DNA from: Lasioglossum baleicum
Lineage: Eukaryota > Arthropoda > Insecta > Hymenoptera > Halictidae
Length of the DNA: 64,000 nt
Assembly: GCF_051020765.1 (NCBI RefSeq)
Contig: NC_134930.1
Coordinates: 7,192,001-7,256,000 of the forward strand
Direction: 5' to 3'
The notes beneath the pieces are model-generated. The model saw nothing but the letters and a program-made list of their open reading frames with translations, had not been told where the DNA came from and searched no databases. Position numbers and translations under genes: made by a program. Numbering within the stretch: position 1 is the stretch's first letter; every line of letters begins with the position of its first letter. This document shows, piece by piece, positions 9,149-23,127 of this stretch.

Positions 9149-10734
9149 CCCATCTCGGCCTCATGGCTAAGAAGGTAGTGTATACCTGTTCGCGGACGAC
9201 ACCGATCAGTCCCATCTCGGCCTCATGGCTAAGAAGGTAGTGTATACCAGTTCCGGACGACACCGGTGAGTCCCTTCTCGGCCTCATGGCTAAGAAGGTA
9301 GTGTACACCAGTTCGGGGACGAAACCGGTGAGTCCCATCTCGGCCTGATGGCTAAGAAGTTAGTGTATACCTGTTCGCGGACGACACCGATCAGTCCCAT
9401 CTCGGCCTCATGGCTAAGAAGGTAGTGTATACCAGTTCCGGACGACGCCGGTGAGTCCCATCTCGGCCTCATGGCTAAGAAGGTAGTGTATACCTGTTCG
9501 CGGACGACACCGATCAGTACCTTCTCGGCCTCATGGCTAAGAAGGTAGTGTATACCAGTTCGGGGACGAAACCGGTGAGTCCCATCTCGGCCTCATGGCT
9601 AAGAAGTTAGTGTATACCTGTTCGCGGACGACACCGATCGGTCCCATCTCGGCCTCATGGCTAATAAGGTAGTGTATACCAGTTCGTGGACGAAACCGGT
9701 GAGTCCCACCTCGGCCTCATGGCTAAGAAGGTAGTGTATACCTGTTCGCGGACAACACCGATCTGTCCCATCTCGGCCTCATGGCTAAAAAGGTAGTGTA
9801 TACCAGTTCCGGACGACACCGGTGAGTCCCATCTCGGCCTCATGGCTAAGAAGGTAGTGTATACCAGTTCCGGACGACACCGGTGAGTCCCATCTCGGCC
9901 TCATGGCTAAGAAGGTAGTGTATACCTGTTCGCGGACGACACCGATCAGTCCCTTCTCGGCCTCATGGCTAAGAAGGTAGTGTATACCAGTTCGGGGACG
10001 AAACCGGTGAGTCCCATCTCGGCCTCATGGCTAAGAAGTTAGTGTATACCTGTTCGCGGACGACACCGATCGGTCCCATCTCGGCCTCATGGCTAATAAG
10101 GTAGTGGATACCAGTTCGTGGACGAAACCGGTGAGTCCCACCTCGGCCTCATGGCTAAGAAGGTAGTGTATACCTGTACGCGGACGACACCGATCAGTCC
10201 CATCTCGGCCACATGGCTAAGAAGGTAGTGTATACCAGTTCGTGGACGAAACCGGTGAGTCCCATCTCGGCCTCATGGCTAAGAAGGTAGTGTATACCTG
10301 TTCGCGGACGACACCGATCGGTCCCATCTCGGCCTCATGGCTAAGAAGGTAGTGTATACCTGTACGCGGACGACACCGATCAGTCCCATCTCGGCCACAT
10401 GGCTAAGAAGGTAGCGTATACCTGTTCGCGACGACACCGATCAGTCCCATCTCGGCCTCATGGCTAAGAAGGTAGTGTATACCAGTTCCGGACGACACCG
10501 GTGAGTCCCTTCTCGGCCTCATGGCTAAGAAGGTAGTGTATACCAGTTCCGGACGACACCGGTGAGTCCCTTCTCGGCCTCATGCCTAAGTAGGTAGTGT
10601 ATACCAGTTTGGAGACGAAACCGGTGAGTCCCAACTCGGCCTCATGGCTAAGAAGGTAGTGTATACCTGTTCGCGGACGACATCGATCAGTCCCATCTCG
10701 GCGTCATGGCTAAGAAGGTAGTGTATACCAGTTC

Positions 10735-12631
10735 GCGGACGACACCGATCAGTCCCATCTTGGCCTCATGGCCAAGAAGGTGGTGTATTCCAGTTCGGGG
10801 ACGAAACCGGTGAGTCCCATCTCGGCCTCATGGCTAAGAAGTTAGTGTATACCTGTTCGCGGACGACACCGATCAGTTCCATCTCGGCCTCATGGCTAAT
10901 AAGGTAGTTTATACCAGTTCGTGGACGAAACCGGTGAGTCCCACCTCGGCCTAATGGCTAAGAAGGTAGTGTATACCTGTTCGCGGACAACACCGATCTG
11001 TCCCATCTCGGCCTCATGGCTAAGAAGGTAGTGTATACCAGTTCCCGACGACACCGGTGAGTCCCATCTCGGCCTCATGGCTAAGAAGGTAGTGTATACC
11101 TGTTCGCGGACGACATCGATCAGTCCCATCTCGGCCTCATGGCTAAGAAGGTAGTGTATACCTGTTCGCGGACGACACCGATCAGTCCCATCTCGGCCTC
11201 ATGGCTGAGAAGGTAGTGAATACCAGTTCCGGACGACACCGGTAAGTCCCTTCTCGGCCTCATGGCTAAGAAGGTAGTGTATACCAGTTCGGGGACGAAA
11301 CCGGCGAGTCCCATCTCGGCCTCATGGCTAAGAAGGTAGTGTATACCTGTTCGCGGACGACACCGATCAGTCCCATCTCGGCCTCATGGCTAAGAAGGTA
11401 GTGTATACCTGTACGCGGACGACACCGACCAGTCCCATCTCGGCCACATGGCTAAGAAGGTAGTGTATACCTGTTCGCGGACGACACCGATCAGTCCCAT
11501 CTCGGCCTCATGGCTAAGAAGGTAGTGTATACCAGTTCCGGACGACACCGGTGAGTCCCTTCTCGGCCTCATGGCTAAGAAGGTAGTGTATACCAGTTCC
11601 GGACGACACCGGTGAGTCCCTTCTCGGCCTCATGGCTAAGTAGGTAGTGTATACCAGTTCGGGGACGAAACCGGAGAGTCCCATCTCGGCCTCATGGCTA
11701 AGAAGTTAGTGTATACCTGTTCGCGGACGACACCGATCAGTCCCATCTCGGCCTCATGGCTAAGAAGGTAGTGTATACCAGTTCCGGACGACACCGGTGA
11801 GTCCCTTCTCGGCCTCATGGCTAAGAAGGTAGTGTATACCAGTTCCGGACGACACCGGTGAGTCCCTTCTCGGTCTCATGGCTAAGTAGGTAGTGTATAC
11901 CAGTTCGGGGACGAAACCGGTGAGTCCCAACTCGGCCTCATGGCTAAGAAGGTAGTGTATACCTGTTCGCGGACGACATCAATCAGTCCCATCTCGGCCT
12001 CATGGCTAAGAAGGTAGTGTATACCAGTTCGCGGACGACACCGATCAGTCCCATCTTGGCCTCATGGCTAAGAAGGTGGTGTATTCCAGTTCGGAGACGA
12101 AACCGGTGAGTCCCATCTCGGCCTCATGGCTAAGAAGTTAGTGTATACCTGTTCGCGGACGACACCGATCAGTTCCATCTCGGCCTCATGGCTAATAAGG
12201 TAGTGTATACCAGTTCGTGGACGAAACCGGTGAGTCCCATCTCGGCCTCATGGCTAAGAAGGTAGTGTATACCTGTTCGCGGACGACACCGATCAGACCC
12301 ATCTCGGCCTCATGGCTAAGAAGGTAGTCAATACCAGTTCCGGACGACACCGGTAAGTCCCTTCTCGGCCTCATGGCTAAGAAGGTAGTGTATACCAGTT
12401 CGGGGACGAAACCGGCGAGTCCCATCTCGGCCTCATGGCTAAGAAGGTAGTGTATACCTGTTCGCGGACGACACCGATCAGTCCCATCTCGGCCTCATGG
12501 CTAAGAAGGTAGTGTATACCTGTACGCGGGCGACACCGACCAGTCCCATCTCGGCCACATGGCTAAGAAGGTAGTGTATACCTGTTCGCGGACGACACCG
12601 ATCAGTCCCATCTCGGCCTCATGGCTAAGAA
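10735..12631 (+). repeat. Block copy related to 3,020-5,468 (spacing 7,717, then 7,163)
   Basis: From 3,020 to 4,280 the match is at spacing 7,717. After the 554-bp expansion of the other copy it continues at spacing 7,163 to 5,468. Shared markers include ATGGCCAAG, TAGTTTATACC, GAATACC, GTCAATACC and CGCGGGCGAC. At its left edge this copy has an extra monomer with GGCGTCATGG (about 10,700) that the 3-kb copy lacks. Confidence 0.75.
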
Positions 12632-13865
12632 AGTAGTGTATACCTGTTCGCGGACGACATCGATCAGTCCCATCTCGGCCTCATGGCTAAGAAGGTAGTG
12701 TATACCTGTTCGCGGACGACACCGATCAGTCCCATCTCGGCCTCATGGCTAAGAAGGTAGTGTATACCAGTTCCGGACGACACCGGTCAGTCCCTTCTCG
12801 GCCTCATGGCTAAGAATGTAGTGTATACCAGTTCCGGACGACACCGGTGAGTCCCTTCTCGGCCTCATGGCTAAGTAGGTAGTGTATACCAGTTCGGGGA
12901 CGAAACCGGTGAGTCCCATCTCGGCCTCATGGCTAAGAAGTTAGTGTATACCTGTTCGCGGACGACACCGATCAGTCCCATCTCGGCCTCATGGCTAATA
13001 AGGTAGTGTATACCAGTTCGTGGACGAAACCGGTGAGTCCCATCTCGGCCTCATGGCTAAGAAGGTAGTGTATACCTGTTCGCGGACGACACCGATCAGT
13101 CCCATCTCGGCCTCATGGCTAAGAAGTTAGTGTATACCTGTTCGCGGACGACACCGATCGGTCCCATCTCGGCCTCATGGCTAATAAGGTAGTGTATACC
13201 AGTTCGTGGACGAAACCGGTGAGTCCCACCTCGGCCTCATGGCTAAGAAGGTAGTGTATACCTGTTCGCGGACAACACCGATCTGTCCCATCTCGGCCTC
13301 ATGGCTAAAAAGGTAGTGTATACCAGTTCCGGACGACACCGGTGAGTCCCATCTCGGCCTCATGGCTAAGAAGGTAGTGTATACCTGTACGCGGACGACA
13401 CCGATCAGTCCCATCTCGGCCACATGGCTAAGAAGGTAGTGTATACCTGTTCGCGGACGACACCGATCAGTCCCATCTCGGCCTCATGGCTAAGAAGGTA
13501 GTGTATACCTGTACGCGGACGACACCGATCAGTCCCATCTCGGCCACATGGCTAAGAAGGTAGTGTATACCAGTTCGTGGACGAAACCGGTGAGTCCCAT
13601 CTCGGCCTCATGGCTAAGAAGGTAGTGTATACCTGTTCGCGGACGACACCGATCGGTCCCATCTCGGCCTCATGGCTAAGAAGGTAGTGTATACCTGTAC
13701 GCGGACGACACCGATCAGTCCCATCTCGGCCACATGGCTAAGAAGGTAGCGTATACCTGTTCGCGACGACACCGATCAGTCCCATCTCGGCCTCATGGCT
13801 AAGAAGGTAGTGTATACCAGTTCCGGACGACACCGGTGAGTCCCTTCTCGGCCTCATGGCTAAGT
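12612..13865 (+). repeat. Second copy of the 5,880-7,133 block
   Basis: It keeps the same monomer order and rare markers at a spacing of 6,732 bp. One difference I noticed is ACCGGTCAG near 12,785 where the first copy has ACCGGTGAG. Its right part (from about 13,186) is also the start of the block shared with 17,321. Confidence 0.75.
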
Positions 13866-15541
13866 AGGTAGTGTATACCAGTTCGGGGACGAAACCGGTG
13901 AGTCCCATCTCGGCCTCATGGCTAAGAAGGTAGTGTATACCTGTTCGCGGACGACATCGATCAGTCCCATCTCGGCCTCATGGCTAAGAAGGTAGTGTAT
14001 ACCTGTACGCGGACGACACCGATCAGTCCCATCTCGGCCACATGGCTAAGAAGGTAATGTATACCTGTTCGCGACGACACCGATCAGTCCCATCTCGGCC
14101 TCATGGCTAAGAAGGTAGTGTATACCAGTTCCGGACGACACCGGTGAGTCCCTTCTCGGCCTCATGGCTAAGAAGGTAGTGTATACCAGTTCCGGACGAC
14201 ACCGGTGAGTCCCTTCTCGGCCTCATGCCTAAGTAGGTAGTGTATACCAGTTTGGAGACGAAACCGGTGAGTCCCAACTCGGCCTCATGGCTAAGAAGGT
14301 AGTGTATACCTGTTCGCGGACGACATCGATCAGTCCCATCTCGGCGTCATGGCTAAGAAGGTAGTGTATACCAGTTCGCGGACGACACCGATCAGTCCCA
14401 TCTTGGCCTCATGGCTAAGAAGGTGGTGTATTCCAGTTCGGGGACGAAACCGGTGAGTCCCATCTCGGCCTCATGGCTAAGAAGTTAGTGTATACCTGTT
14501 CGCGGACGACACCGATCAGTTCCATCTCGGCCTCATGGCTAATAAGGTAGTTTATACCAGTTCGTGGACGAAACCGGTGAGTCCCACCTCGGCCTAATGG
14601 CTAAGAAGGTAGTGTATACCTGTTCGCGGACAACACCGATCTGTCCCATCTCGGCCTCATGGCTAAGAAGGTAGTGTATACCAGTTCCCGACGACACCGG
14701 TGAGTCCCATCTCGGCCTCATGGCTAAGAAGGTAGTGTATACCTGTTCGCGGACGACATCGATCAGTCCCATCTCGGCCTCATGGCTAAGAAGGTAGTGT
14801 ATACCTGTTCGCGGACGACACCGATCAGTCCCATCTCGGCCTCATGGCTAAGAAGGTAGTGTATACCTGTACGCGGACGACACCGACCAGTCCCATCTCG
14901 GCCACATGGCTAAGAAGGTAGTGTATACCTGTTCGCGGACGACACCGATCAGTCCCATCTCGGCCTCATGGCTAAGAAGGTAGTGTATACCAGTTCCGGA
15001 CGACACCAGTGAGTCCCTTCTCGGCCTCATGGCTACGAAGGTAGTGTATACCAGTTCCGGACGACACCGGTGAGTCCCTTCTCGGCCTCATGGCTAAGTA
15101 GGTAGTGTATACCAGTTCGGGGACGAAACCGGTGAGTCCCATCTCGGCCTCATGGCTAAGAAGTTAGTGTATACCTGTTCGCGGACGACACCGATCAGTC
15201 CCATCTCGGCCTCACGGCTAATAAGGTAGTGTATACCAGTTCGTGGACGAAACCGGTGAGTCCCACCTCGGCCTCATGGCTAAGAAGGTAGTGTATACCT
15301 GTTCGCGGACAACACCGATCTGTCCCATCTCGGCCTCATGGCTAAAAAGGTAGTGTATACCAGTTCCGGACGACACCGGTGAGTCCCATCTCGGCCTCAT
15401 GGCTAAGAAGGTAGTGTATACCTGTTCGCGGACGACATCGATCAGTCCCATCTCGGCCTCATGGCTAAGAAGGTAGTGTATACCTGTTCGCGGACGACAC
15501 CGATCAGTCCCATCTCGGCCTCATGGCTAAGAAGGTAGTGT
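13186..15541 (+). repeat. Block repeated at 17,321-19,676 (spacing 4,135)
   Basis: Shared markers in order are the D-F-B trio, GTAGCGTATACC, the CATGCCTAAGTAGG/TTTGGAG monomer (14,224 and 18,359), GGCGTCATGG, GTGTATTCC, TAGTTTATACC, CACCAGTGAG, CTACGAAGG and CTCACGGCTAATAAGG. One difference is GTAATG near 14,057 against GTAGTG near 18,192. Homology ends where the first copy has AGTTCCGGACGACG and the second has AGATCCGG. Confidence 0.78.
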
Positions 15542-17165
15542 ATACCAGTTCCGGACGACGCCGGTGAGTCCCATCTCGGCCTCATGGCTAAGAAGGTAGT
15601 GTATACCTGTTCGCGGACGACACCGATCAGTACCTTCTCGGCCTCATGGCTAAGAAGGTAGTGTATACCAGTTCGGGGACGAAACCGGTGAGTCCCATCT
15701 CGGCCTCATGGCTAAGAAGTTAGTGTATACCTGTTCGCGGACGACACCGATCGGTCCCATCTCGGCCTCATGGCTAATAAGGTAGTGTATACCAGTTCGT
15801 GGACGAAACCGGTGAGTCCCACCTCGGCCTCATGGCTAAGAAGGTAGTGTATACCTGTTCGCGGACAACACCGATCTGTCCCATCTCGGCCTCATGGCTA
15901 AAAAGGTAGTGTATACCAGTTCCGGACGACACCGGTGAGTCCCATCTCGGCCTCATGGCTAAGAAGGTAGTGTATACCAGTTCCGGACGACACCGGTGAG
16001 TCCCATCTCGGCCTCATGGCTAAGAAGGTAGTGTATACCTGTTCGCGGACGACACCGATCAGTCCCTTCTCGGCCTCATGGCTAAGAAGGTAGTGTATAC
16101 CAGTTCGGGGACGAAACCGGTGAGTCCCATCTCGGCCTCATGGCTAAGAAGTTAGTGTATACCTGTTCGCGGACGACACCGATCGGTCCCATCTCGGCCT
16201 CATGGCTAATAAGGTAGTGGATACCAGTTCGTGGACGAAACCGGTGAGTCCCACCTCGGCCTCATGGCTAAGAAGGTAGTGTATACCTGTTCGCGGACAA
16301 CACCGATCTGTCCCATCTCGGCCTCATGGCTAAAAAGGTAGTGTATACCAGTTCCGGACGACACCGGTGAGTCCCATCTCGGCCTCATGGCTAAGAAGGT
16401 AGTGTATACCTGTACGCGGACGACACCGATCAGTCCCATCTCGGCCACATGGCTAAGAAGGTAGTGTATACCTGTTCGCGGACGACACCGATCAGTCCCA
16501 TCTCGGCCTCATGGCTAAGAAGGTAGTGTATACCTGTACGCGGACGACACCGATCAGTCCCATCTCGGCCACATGGCTAAGAAGGTAATGTATACCTGTT
16601 CGCGACGACACCGATCAGTCCCATCTCGGCCTCATGGCTAAGAAGGTAGTGTATACCTGTTCGCGGACGACACCGATCGGTCCCATCTCGGCCTCATGGC
16701 TAAGAAGGTAGTGTATACCTGTACGCGGACGACACCGATCAGTCCCATCTCGGCCACATGGCTAAGAAGGTAGCGTATACCTGTTCGCGACGACACCGAT
16801 CAGTCCCATCTCGGCCTCATGGCTAAGAAGGTAGTGTATACCAGTTCCGGACGACACCGGTGAGTCCCTTCTCGGCCTCATGGCTAAGAAGGTAGTGTAT
16901 ACCAGTTCCGGACGACACCGGTGAGTCCCTTCTCGGCCTCATGCCTAAGTAGGTAGTGTATACCAGTTTGGAGACGAAACCGGTGAGTCCCAACTCGGCC
17001 TCATGGGTAAGAAGGTAGTGTATACCTGTTCGCGGACGACATCGATCAGTCCCATCTCGGCGTCATGGCTAAGAAGGTAGTGTATACCAGTTCGCGGACG
17101 ACACCGATCAGTCCCATCTTGGCCTCATGGCTAAAAAGGTAGTGTATACCAGTTCCGGACGACAC

Positions 17166-20100
17166 CGGTGAGTCCCATCTCGGCCTCATGGCTAAGAAGG
17201 TAGTGTATACCTGTACGCGGACGACACCGATCAGTCCCATCTCGGCCACATGGCTAAGAAGGTAGTGTATACCTGTTCGCGGACGACACCGATCAGTCCC
17301 ATCTCGGCCTCATGGCTAAGAAGGTAGTGTATACCAGTTCGTGGACGAAACCGGTGAGTCCCACCTCGGCCTCATGGCTAAGAAGGTAGTGTATACCTGT
17401 TCGCGGACAACACCGATCTGTCCCATCTCGGCCTCATGGCTAAAAAGGTAGTGTATACCAGTTCCGGACGACACCGGTGAGTCCCATCTCGGCCTCATGG
17501 CTAAGAAGGTAGTGTATACCTGTACGCGGACGACACCGATCAGTCCCATCTCGGCCACATGGCTAAGAAGGTAGTGTATACCTGTTCGCGGACGACACCG
17601 ATCAGTCCCATCTCGGCCTCATGGCTAAGAAGGTAGTGTATACCTGTACGCGGACGACACCGATCAGTCCCATCTCGGCCACATGGCTAAGAAGGTAGTG
17701 TATACCAGTTCGTGGACGAAACCGGTGAGTCCCATCTCGGCCTCATGGCTAAGAAGGTAGTGTATACCTGTTCGCGGACGACACCGATCGGTCCCATCTC
17801 GGCCTCATGGCTAAGAAGGTAGTGTATACCTGTACGCGGACGACACCGATCAGTCCCATCTCGGCCACATGGCTAAGAAGGTAGCGTATACCTGTTCGCG
17901 ACGACACCGATCAGTCCCATCTCGGCCTCATGGCTAAGAAGGTAGTGTATACCAGTTCCGGACGACACCGGTGAGTCCCTTCTCGGCCTCATGGCTAAGT
18001 AGGTAGTGTATACCAGTTCGGGGACGAAACCGGTGAGTCCCATCTCGGCCTCATGGCTAAGAAGGTAGTGTATACCTGTTCGCGGACGACATCGATCAGT
18101 CCCATCTCGGCCTCATGGCTAAGAAGGTAGTGTATACCTGTACGCGGACGACACCGATCAGTCCCATCTCGGCCACATGGCTAAGAAGGTAGTGTATACC
18201 TGTTCGCGACGACACCGATCAGTCCCATCTCGGCCTCATGGCTAAGAAGGTAGTGTATACCAGTTCCGGACGACACCGGTGAGTCCCTTCTCGGCCTCAT
18301 GGCTAAGAAGGTAGTGTATACCAGTTCCGGACGACACCGGTGAGTCCCTTCTCGGCCTCATGCCTAAGTAGGTAGTGTATACCAGTTTGGAGACGAAACC
18401 GGTGAGTCCCAACTCGGCCTCATGGCTAAGAAGGTAGTGTATACCTGTTCGCGGACGACATCGATCAGTCCCATCTCGGCGTCATGGCTAAGAAGGTAGT
18501 GTATACCAGTTCGCGGACGACACCGATCAGTCCCATCTTGGCCTCATGGCTAAGAAGGTGGTGTATTCCAGTTCGGGGACGAAACCGGTGAGTCCCATCT
18601 CGGCCTCATGGCTAAGAAGTTAGTGTATACCTGTTCGCGGACGACACCGATCAGTTCCATCTCGGCCTCATGGCTAATAAGGTAGTTTATACCAGTTCGT
18701 GGACGAAACCGGTGAGTCCCACCTCGGCCTAATGGCTAAGAAGGTAGTGTATACCTGTTCGCGGACAACACCGATCTGTCCCATCTCGGCCTCATGGCTA
18801 AGAAGGTAGTGTATACCAGTTCCCGACGACACCGGTGAGTCCCATCTCGGCCTCATGGCTAAGAAGGTAGTGTATACCTGTTCGCGGACGACATCGATCA
18901 GTCCCATCTCGGCCTCATGGCTAAGAAGGTAGTGTATACCTGTTCGCGGACGACACCGATCAGTCCCATCTCGGCCTCATGGCTAAGAAGGTAGTGTATA
19001 CCTGTACGCGGACGACACCGACCAGTCCCATCTCGGCCACATGGCTAAGAAGGTAGTGTATACCTGTTCGCGGACGACACCGATCAGTCCCATCTCGGCC
19101 TCATGGCTAAGAAGGTAGTGTATACCAGTTCCGGACGACACCAGTGAGTCCCTTCTCGGCCTCATGGCTACGAAGGTAGTGTATACCAGTTCCGGACGAC
19201 ACCGGTGAGTCCCTTCTCGGCCTCATGGCTAAGTAGGTAGTGTATACCAGTTCGGGGACGAAACCGGTGAGTCCCATCTCGGCCTCATGGCTAAGAAGTT
19301 AGTGTATACCTGTTCGCGGACGACACCGATCAGTCCCATCTCGGCCTCACGGCTAATAAGGTAGTGTATACCAGTTCGTGGACGAAACCGGTGAGTCCCA
19401 CCTCGGCCTCATGGCTAAGAAGGTAGTGTATACCTGTTCGCGGACAACACCGATCTGTCCCATCTCGGCCTCATGGCTAAAAAGGTAGTGTATACCAGTT
19501 CCGGACGACACCGGTGAGTCCCATCTCGGCCTCATGGCTAAGAAGGTAGTGTATACCTGTTCGCGGACGACATCGATCAGTCCCATCTCGGCCTCATGGC
19601 TAAGAAGGTAGTGTATACCTGTTCGCGGACGACACCGATCAGTCCCATCTCGGCCTCATGGCTAAGAAGGTAGTGTATACCAGATCCGGACGACACCGGT
19701 GAGTCCCTTCTCGGCCTTATGGCTAAGAAGGTAGTGTATACCAGTTCCGGACGACACCGGTGAGTCCCTTCTCGGCCTCATGGCTAAGTAGGTAGTGTAT
19801 ACCAGTTCGGGGACGAAACCGGTGAGTCCCATCTCGGCCTCATGGCTAAGAAGGTAGTGTATACCTGTTCGCGGACGACACCGATCAGTCCCATCTCGGC
19901 CTCATGGCTAAGAAGGTAGTGTATACCAGTTCGCGGACGACACCGATCAGTCCCATCTCGGCCTCATGGCTAAGAAGGTAGTGTATACCAGTTCGGGGAC
20001 GACACAGGTGAGTCCCATCTCGGCCTCATGGCTAAGAAGGTAGTGTATACCTGTTCGCGGACGACACCGATCAGTCCCATCTCGGCCTCATGGCTAAGAA

Positions 20101-23100
20101 GGTAGTGTATACCTGTACGCGGACGACACCGACCAGTCCCATCTCGGCCACATGGCTAAGAAGGTAGTGTATACCTGTTCGCGGACGACACCGATCAGTC
20201 CCATCTCGGCCTCATGGCTAAGAAGGTAGTGTATACCAGTTCCGGACGACACCAGTGAGTCCCTTCTCGGCCTCATGGCTACGAAGGTAGTGTATACCAG
20301 TTCCGGACGACACCGGTGAGTCCCTTCTCGGCCTCATGGCTAAGTAGGTAGTGTATACCAGTTCGGGGACGAAACCGGTGAGTCCCATCTCGGCCTCATG
20401 GCTAAGAAGTTAGTGTATACCTGTTCGCGGACGACACCGATCAGTCCCATCTCGGCCTCACGGCTAATAAGGTAGTGTATACCAGTTCGTGGACGAAACC
20501 GGTGAGTCCCACCTCGGCCTCATGGCTAAGAAGGTAGTGTATACCTGTTCGCGGACAACACCGATCTGTCCCATCTCGGCCTCATGGCTAAAAAGGTAGT
20601 GTATACCAGTTCCGGACGACACCGGTGAGTCCCATCTCGGCCTCATGGCTAAGAAGGTAGTGTATACCTGTTCGCGGACGACATCGATCAGTCCCATCTC
20701 GGCCTCATGGCTAAGAAGGTAGTGTATACCTGTTCGCGGACGACACCGATCAGTCCCATCTCGGCCTCATGGCTAAGAAGGTAGTGTATACCAGATCCGG
20801 ACGACACCGGTGAGTCCCTTCTCGGCCTTATGGCTAAGAAGGTAGTGTATACCAGTTCCGGACGACACCGGTGAGTCCCTTCTCGGCCTCATGGCTAAGT
20901 AGGTAGTGTATACCAGTTCGGGGACGAAACCGGTGAGTCCCATCTCGGCCTCATGGCTAAGAAGGTAGTGTATACCTGTTCGCGGACGACACCGATCAGT
21001 CCCATCTCGGCCTCATGGCTAAGAAGGTAGTGTATACCAGTTCGCGGACGACACCGATCAGTCCCATCTCGGCCTCATGGCTAAGAAGGTAGTGTATACC
21101 AGTTCGGGGACGACACAGGTGAGTCCCATCTCGGCCTCATGGCTAAGAAGGTAGTGTATACCTGTTCGCGGACGACACCGATCAGTCCCATCTCGGCCTC
21201 ATGGCTAAGAAGGTAGTGTATACCTGTACGCGGACGACACCGATCAGTCCCATCTCGGCCACATGGCTAAGAAGGTAGTGTATACCTGTTCGCGGACGAC
21301 ACCGATCGGTCCCATCTCGGCCCCATGGCTAATAAGGTAGTGTATACCAGTTCGGGGACGAAACCGGTGAGTCCCATCTCGGCCTCATGGCTAAGAAGTT
21401 AGTGTATACCTGTTCGCGGACAACACCGATCTGTCCCATCTCGGCCTCATGGCTAAAAAGGTAGTGTATACCAGTTCCGGACGACACCGGTGAGTCCCAC
21501 CTCGGCCTCATGGCTAAGAAGGTAGTGTATACCTGTTCGCGGACAACACCGATCTGTCCCATCTCGGCCTCATGGCTAAGAAGGTAGTGTATACCAGTTC
21601 CCGACAACACCGGTGAGTCCCATCTCGGCCTCATGGCTAAGAAGGTAGTGTATACCTGTTCGCGGACGACATCGATCAGTCCCATCTCGGCCTCATGGCT
21701 AAGAAGGTAGTGTATACCTGTTCGCGGACGACACCGATCAGTCCCATCTCGGCCTCATGGCTAAGAAGGTAGTGTATACCAGTTCCGGACGACACCGGTA
21801 AGTCCCTTCTCGGCCTCATGGCTAAGAAGGTAGTGTATACCAGTTCCGGACGACACCGGTGAGTCCCATCTCGGCCTCATGGCTAAGAAGTTAGTGTATA
21901 CCTGTTCGCGGACGACACCGATCAGTCCCATCTCGGCCTCATGGCTAATAAGGTAGTGTATACCAGTTCGTGGACGAAACCGGTGAGTCCCACCTCGGCC
22001 TCATGGCTAAGAAGGTAGTGTATACCTGTTCGCGGACAACACCGATCTGTCCCATCTCGGCCTCATGGCTAAAAAGGTAGTGTATACCAGTTCCGGACGA
22101 CACCGGTGAGTCCCATCTCGGCCTCATGGCTAAGAAGGTAGTGTATACCTGTTCGCGGACGACATCGATCAGTCCCATCTCGGCCTCATGGCTAAGAAGG
22201 TAGTGTATACCTGTTCGCGGACGACACCGATCAGTCCCATCTCGGCCTCATGGCTAAGAAGGTAGTGTATACCAGTTCCGGACGACACCGGTGAGTCCCT
22301 TCTCGGCCTTATGGCTAAGAAGGTAGTGTATACCAGTTCCGGACGACACCGGTGAGTCCCTTCTCGGCCTCATGGCTAAGTAGGTAGTGTATACCAGTTC
22401 CGGGACGAAACCGGTGAGTCCCATCTCGGCCTCATGGCTAAGAAGGTAGTGTATACCTGTTCGCGGACGACACCGATCAGTCCCATCTCGGCCTCATGGC
22501 TAAGAAGGTAGTGTATACCTGTACGCGGACGACACCGATCAGTCCCATCTCGGCCACATGGCTAAGAAGGTAGTGTATACCAGTTCGCGGACGACACCGA
22601 TCAGTCCCATCTCGGCCTCATGGCTAAGAAGGTAGTGTATACCAGTTCCGGACGCTACCGGTGAGTCCCTTCTCGGCCTCATGGCTAAGAAGGTAGTGTA
22701 TACCAGTTCGGGGACGAAACCGGTGAGTCCCATCTCGGCCTGATGGCTAAGAAGTTAGTGTATACCTGTTCGCGGACGACACCGATCAGTCCCATCTCGG
22801 CCTCATGGCTAAGAAGGTAGTGTATACCAGTTCCGGACGACACCGGTGAGTCCCATCTCGGCCTCATGGCTAAGAAGGTAGTGTATACCTGTTCGCGGAC
22901 AACACCGATCTGTCCCATCTCGGCCTCATGGCTAAAAAGGTAGTGTATACCAGTTCCGGACGACACCGGTGAGTCCCATCTCGGCCTCATGGCTAAGAAG
23001 GTAGTGTATACCTGTTCGCGGACGACATCGATCAGTCCCATCTCGGCCTCATGGCTAAGAAGGTAGTGTATACCTGTTCGCGGACGACACCGATCAGTCC

Positions 23101-23127
23101 CATCTCGGCCTCATGGCTAAGAAGGTA
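17166..23127 (+). repeat. 5.96-kb block, copy 1 of 3
   Basis: The same monomer series is found at 25,868-31,829 (spacing 8,702) and again 12,958 bp further at 38,826-44,787. Edges were set where the subtype order first disagrees: GACACCGG against GACACAGG on the left, and AAGAAGGTAG against AAGAAGTTAG on the right. The block includes the 1,111-bp tandem duplication. All copies have that internal duplication, so it arose before the block was multiplied. Confidence 0.82.
18901..21242 (+). repeat. 1,111-bp tandem duplication (18 monomers)
   Basis: Markers repeat at a spacing of 1,111 bp: E with ACCGACCA (about 19,020 and 20,131), CACCAGTGAG, CTACGAAGG, CTCACGGCTAATAAGG, CAGATCCGG, GGCCTTATGG and GACACAGGTGAG. 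The matching interval is about 1.23 kb, longer than the spacing, as expected for a tandem copy flanked by homologous monomers. The unit is 18 monomers, about two nine-monomer units. Confidence 0.82.
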
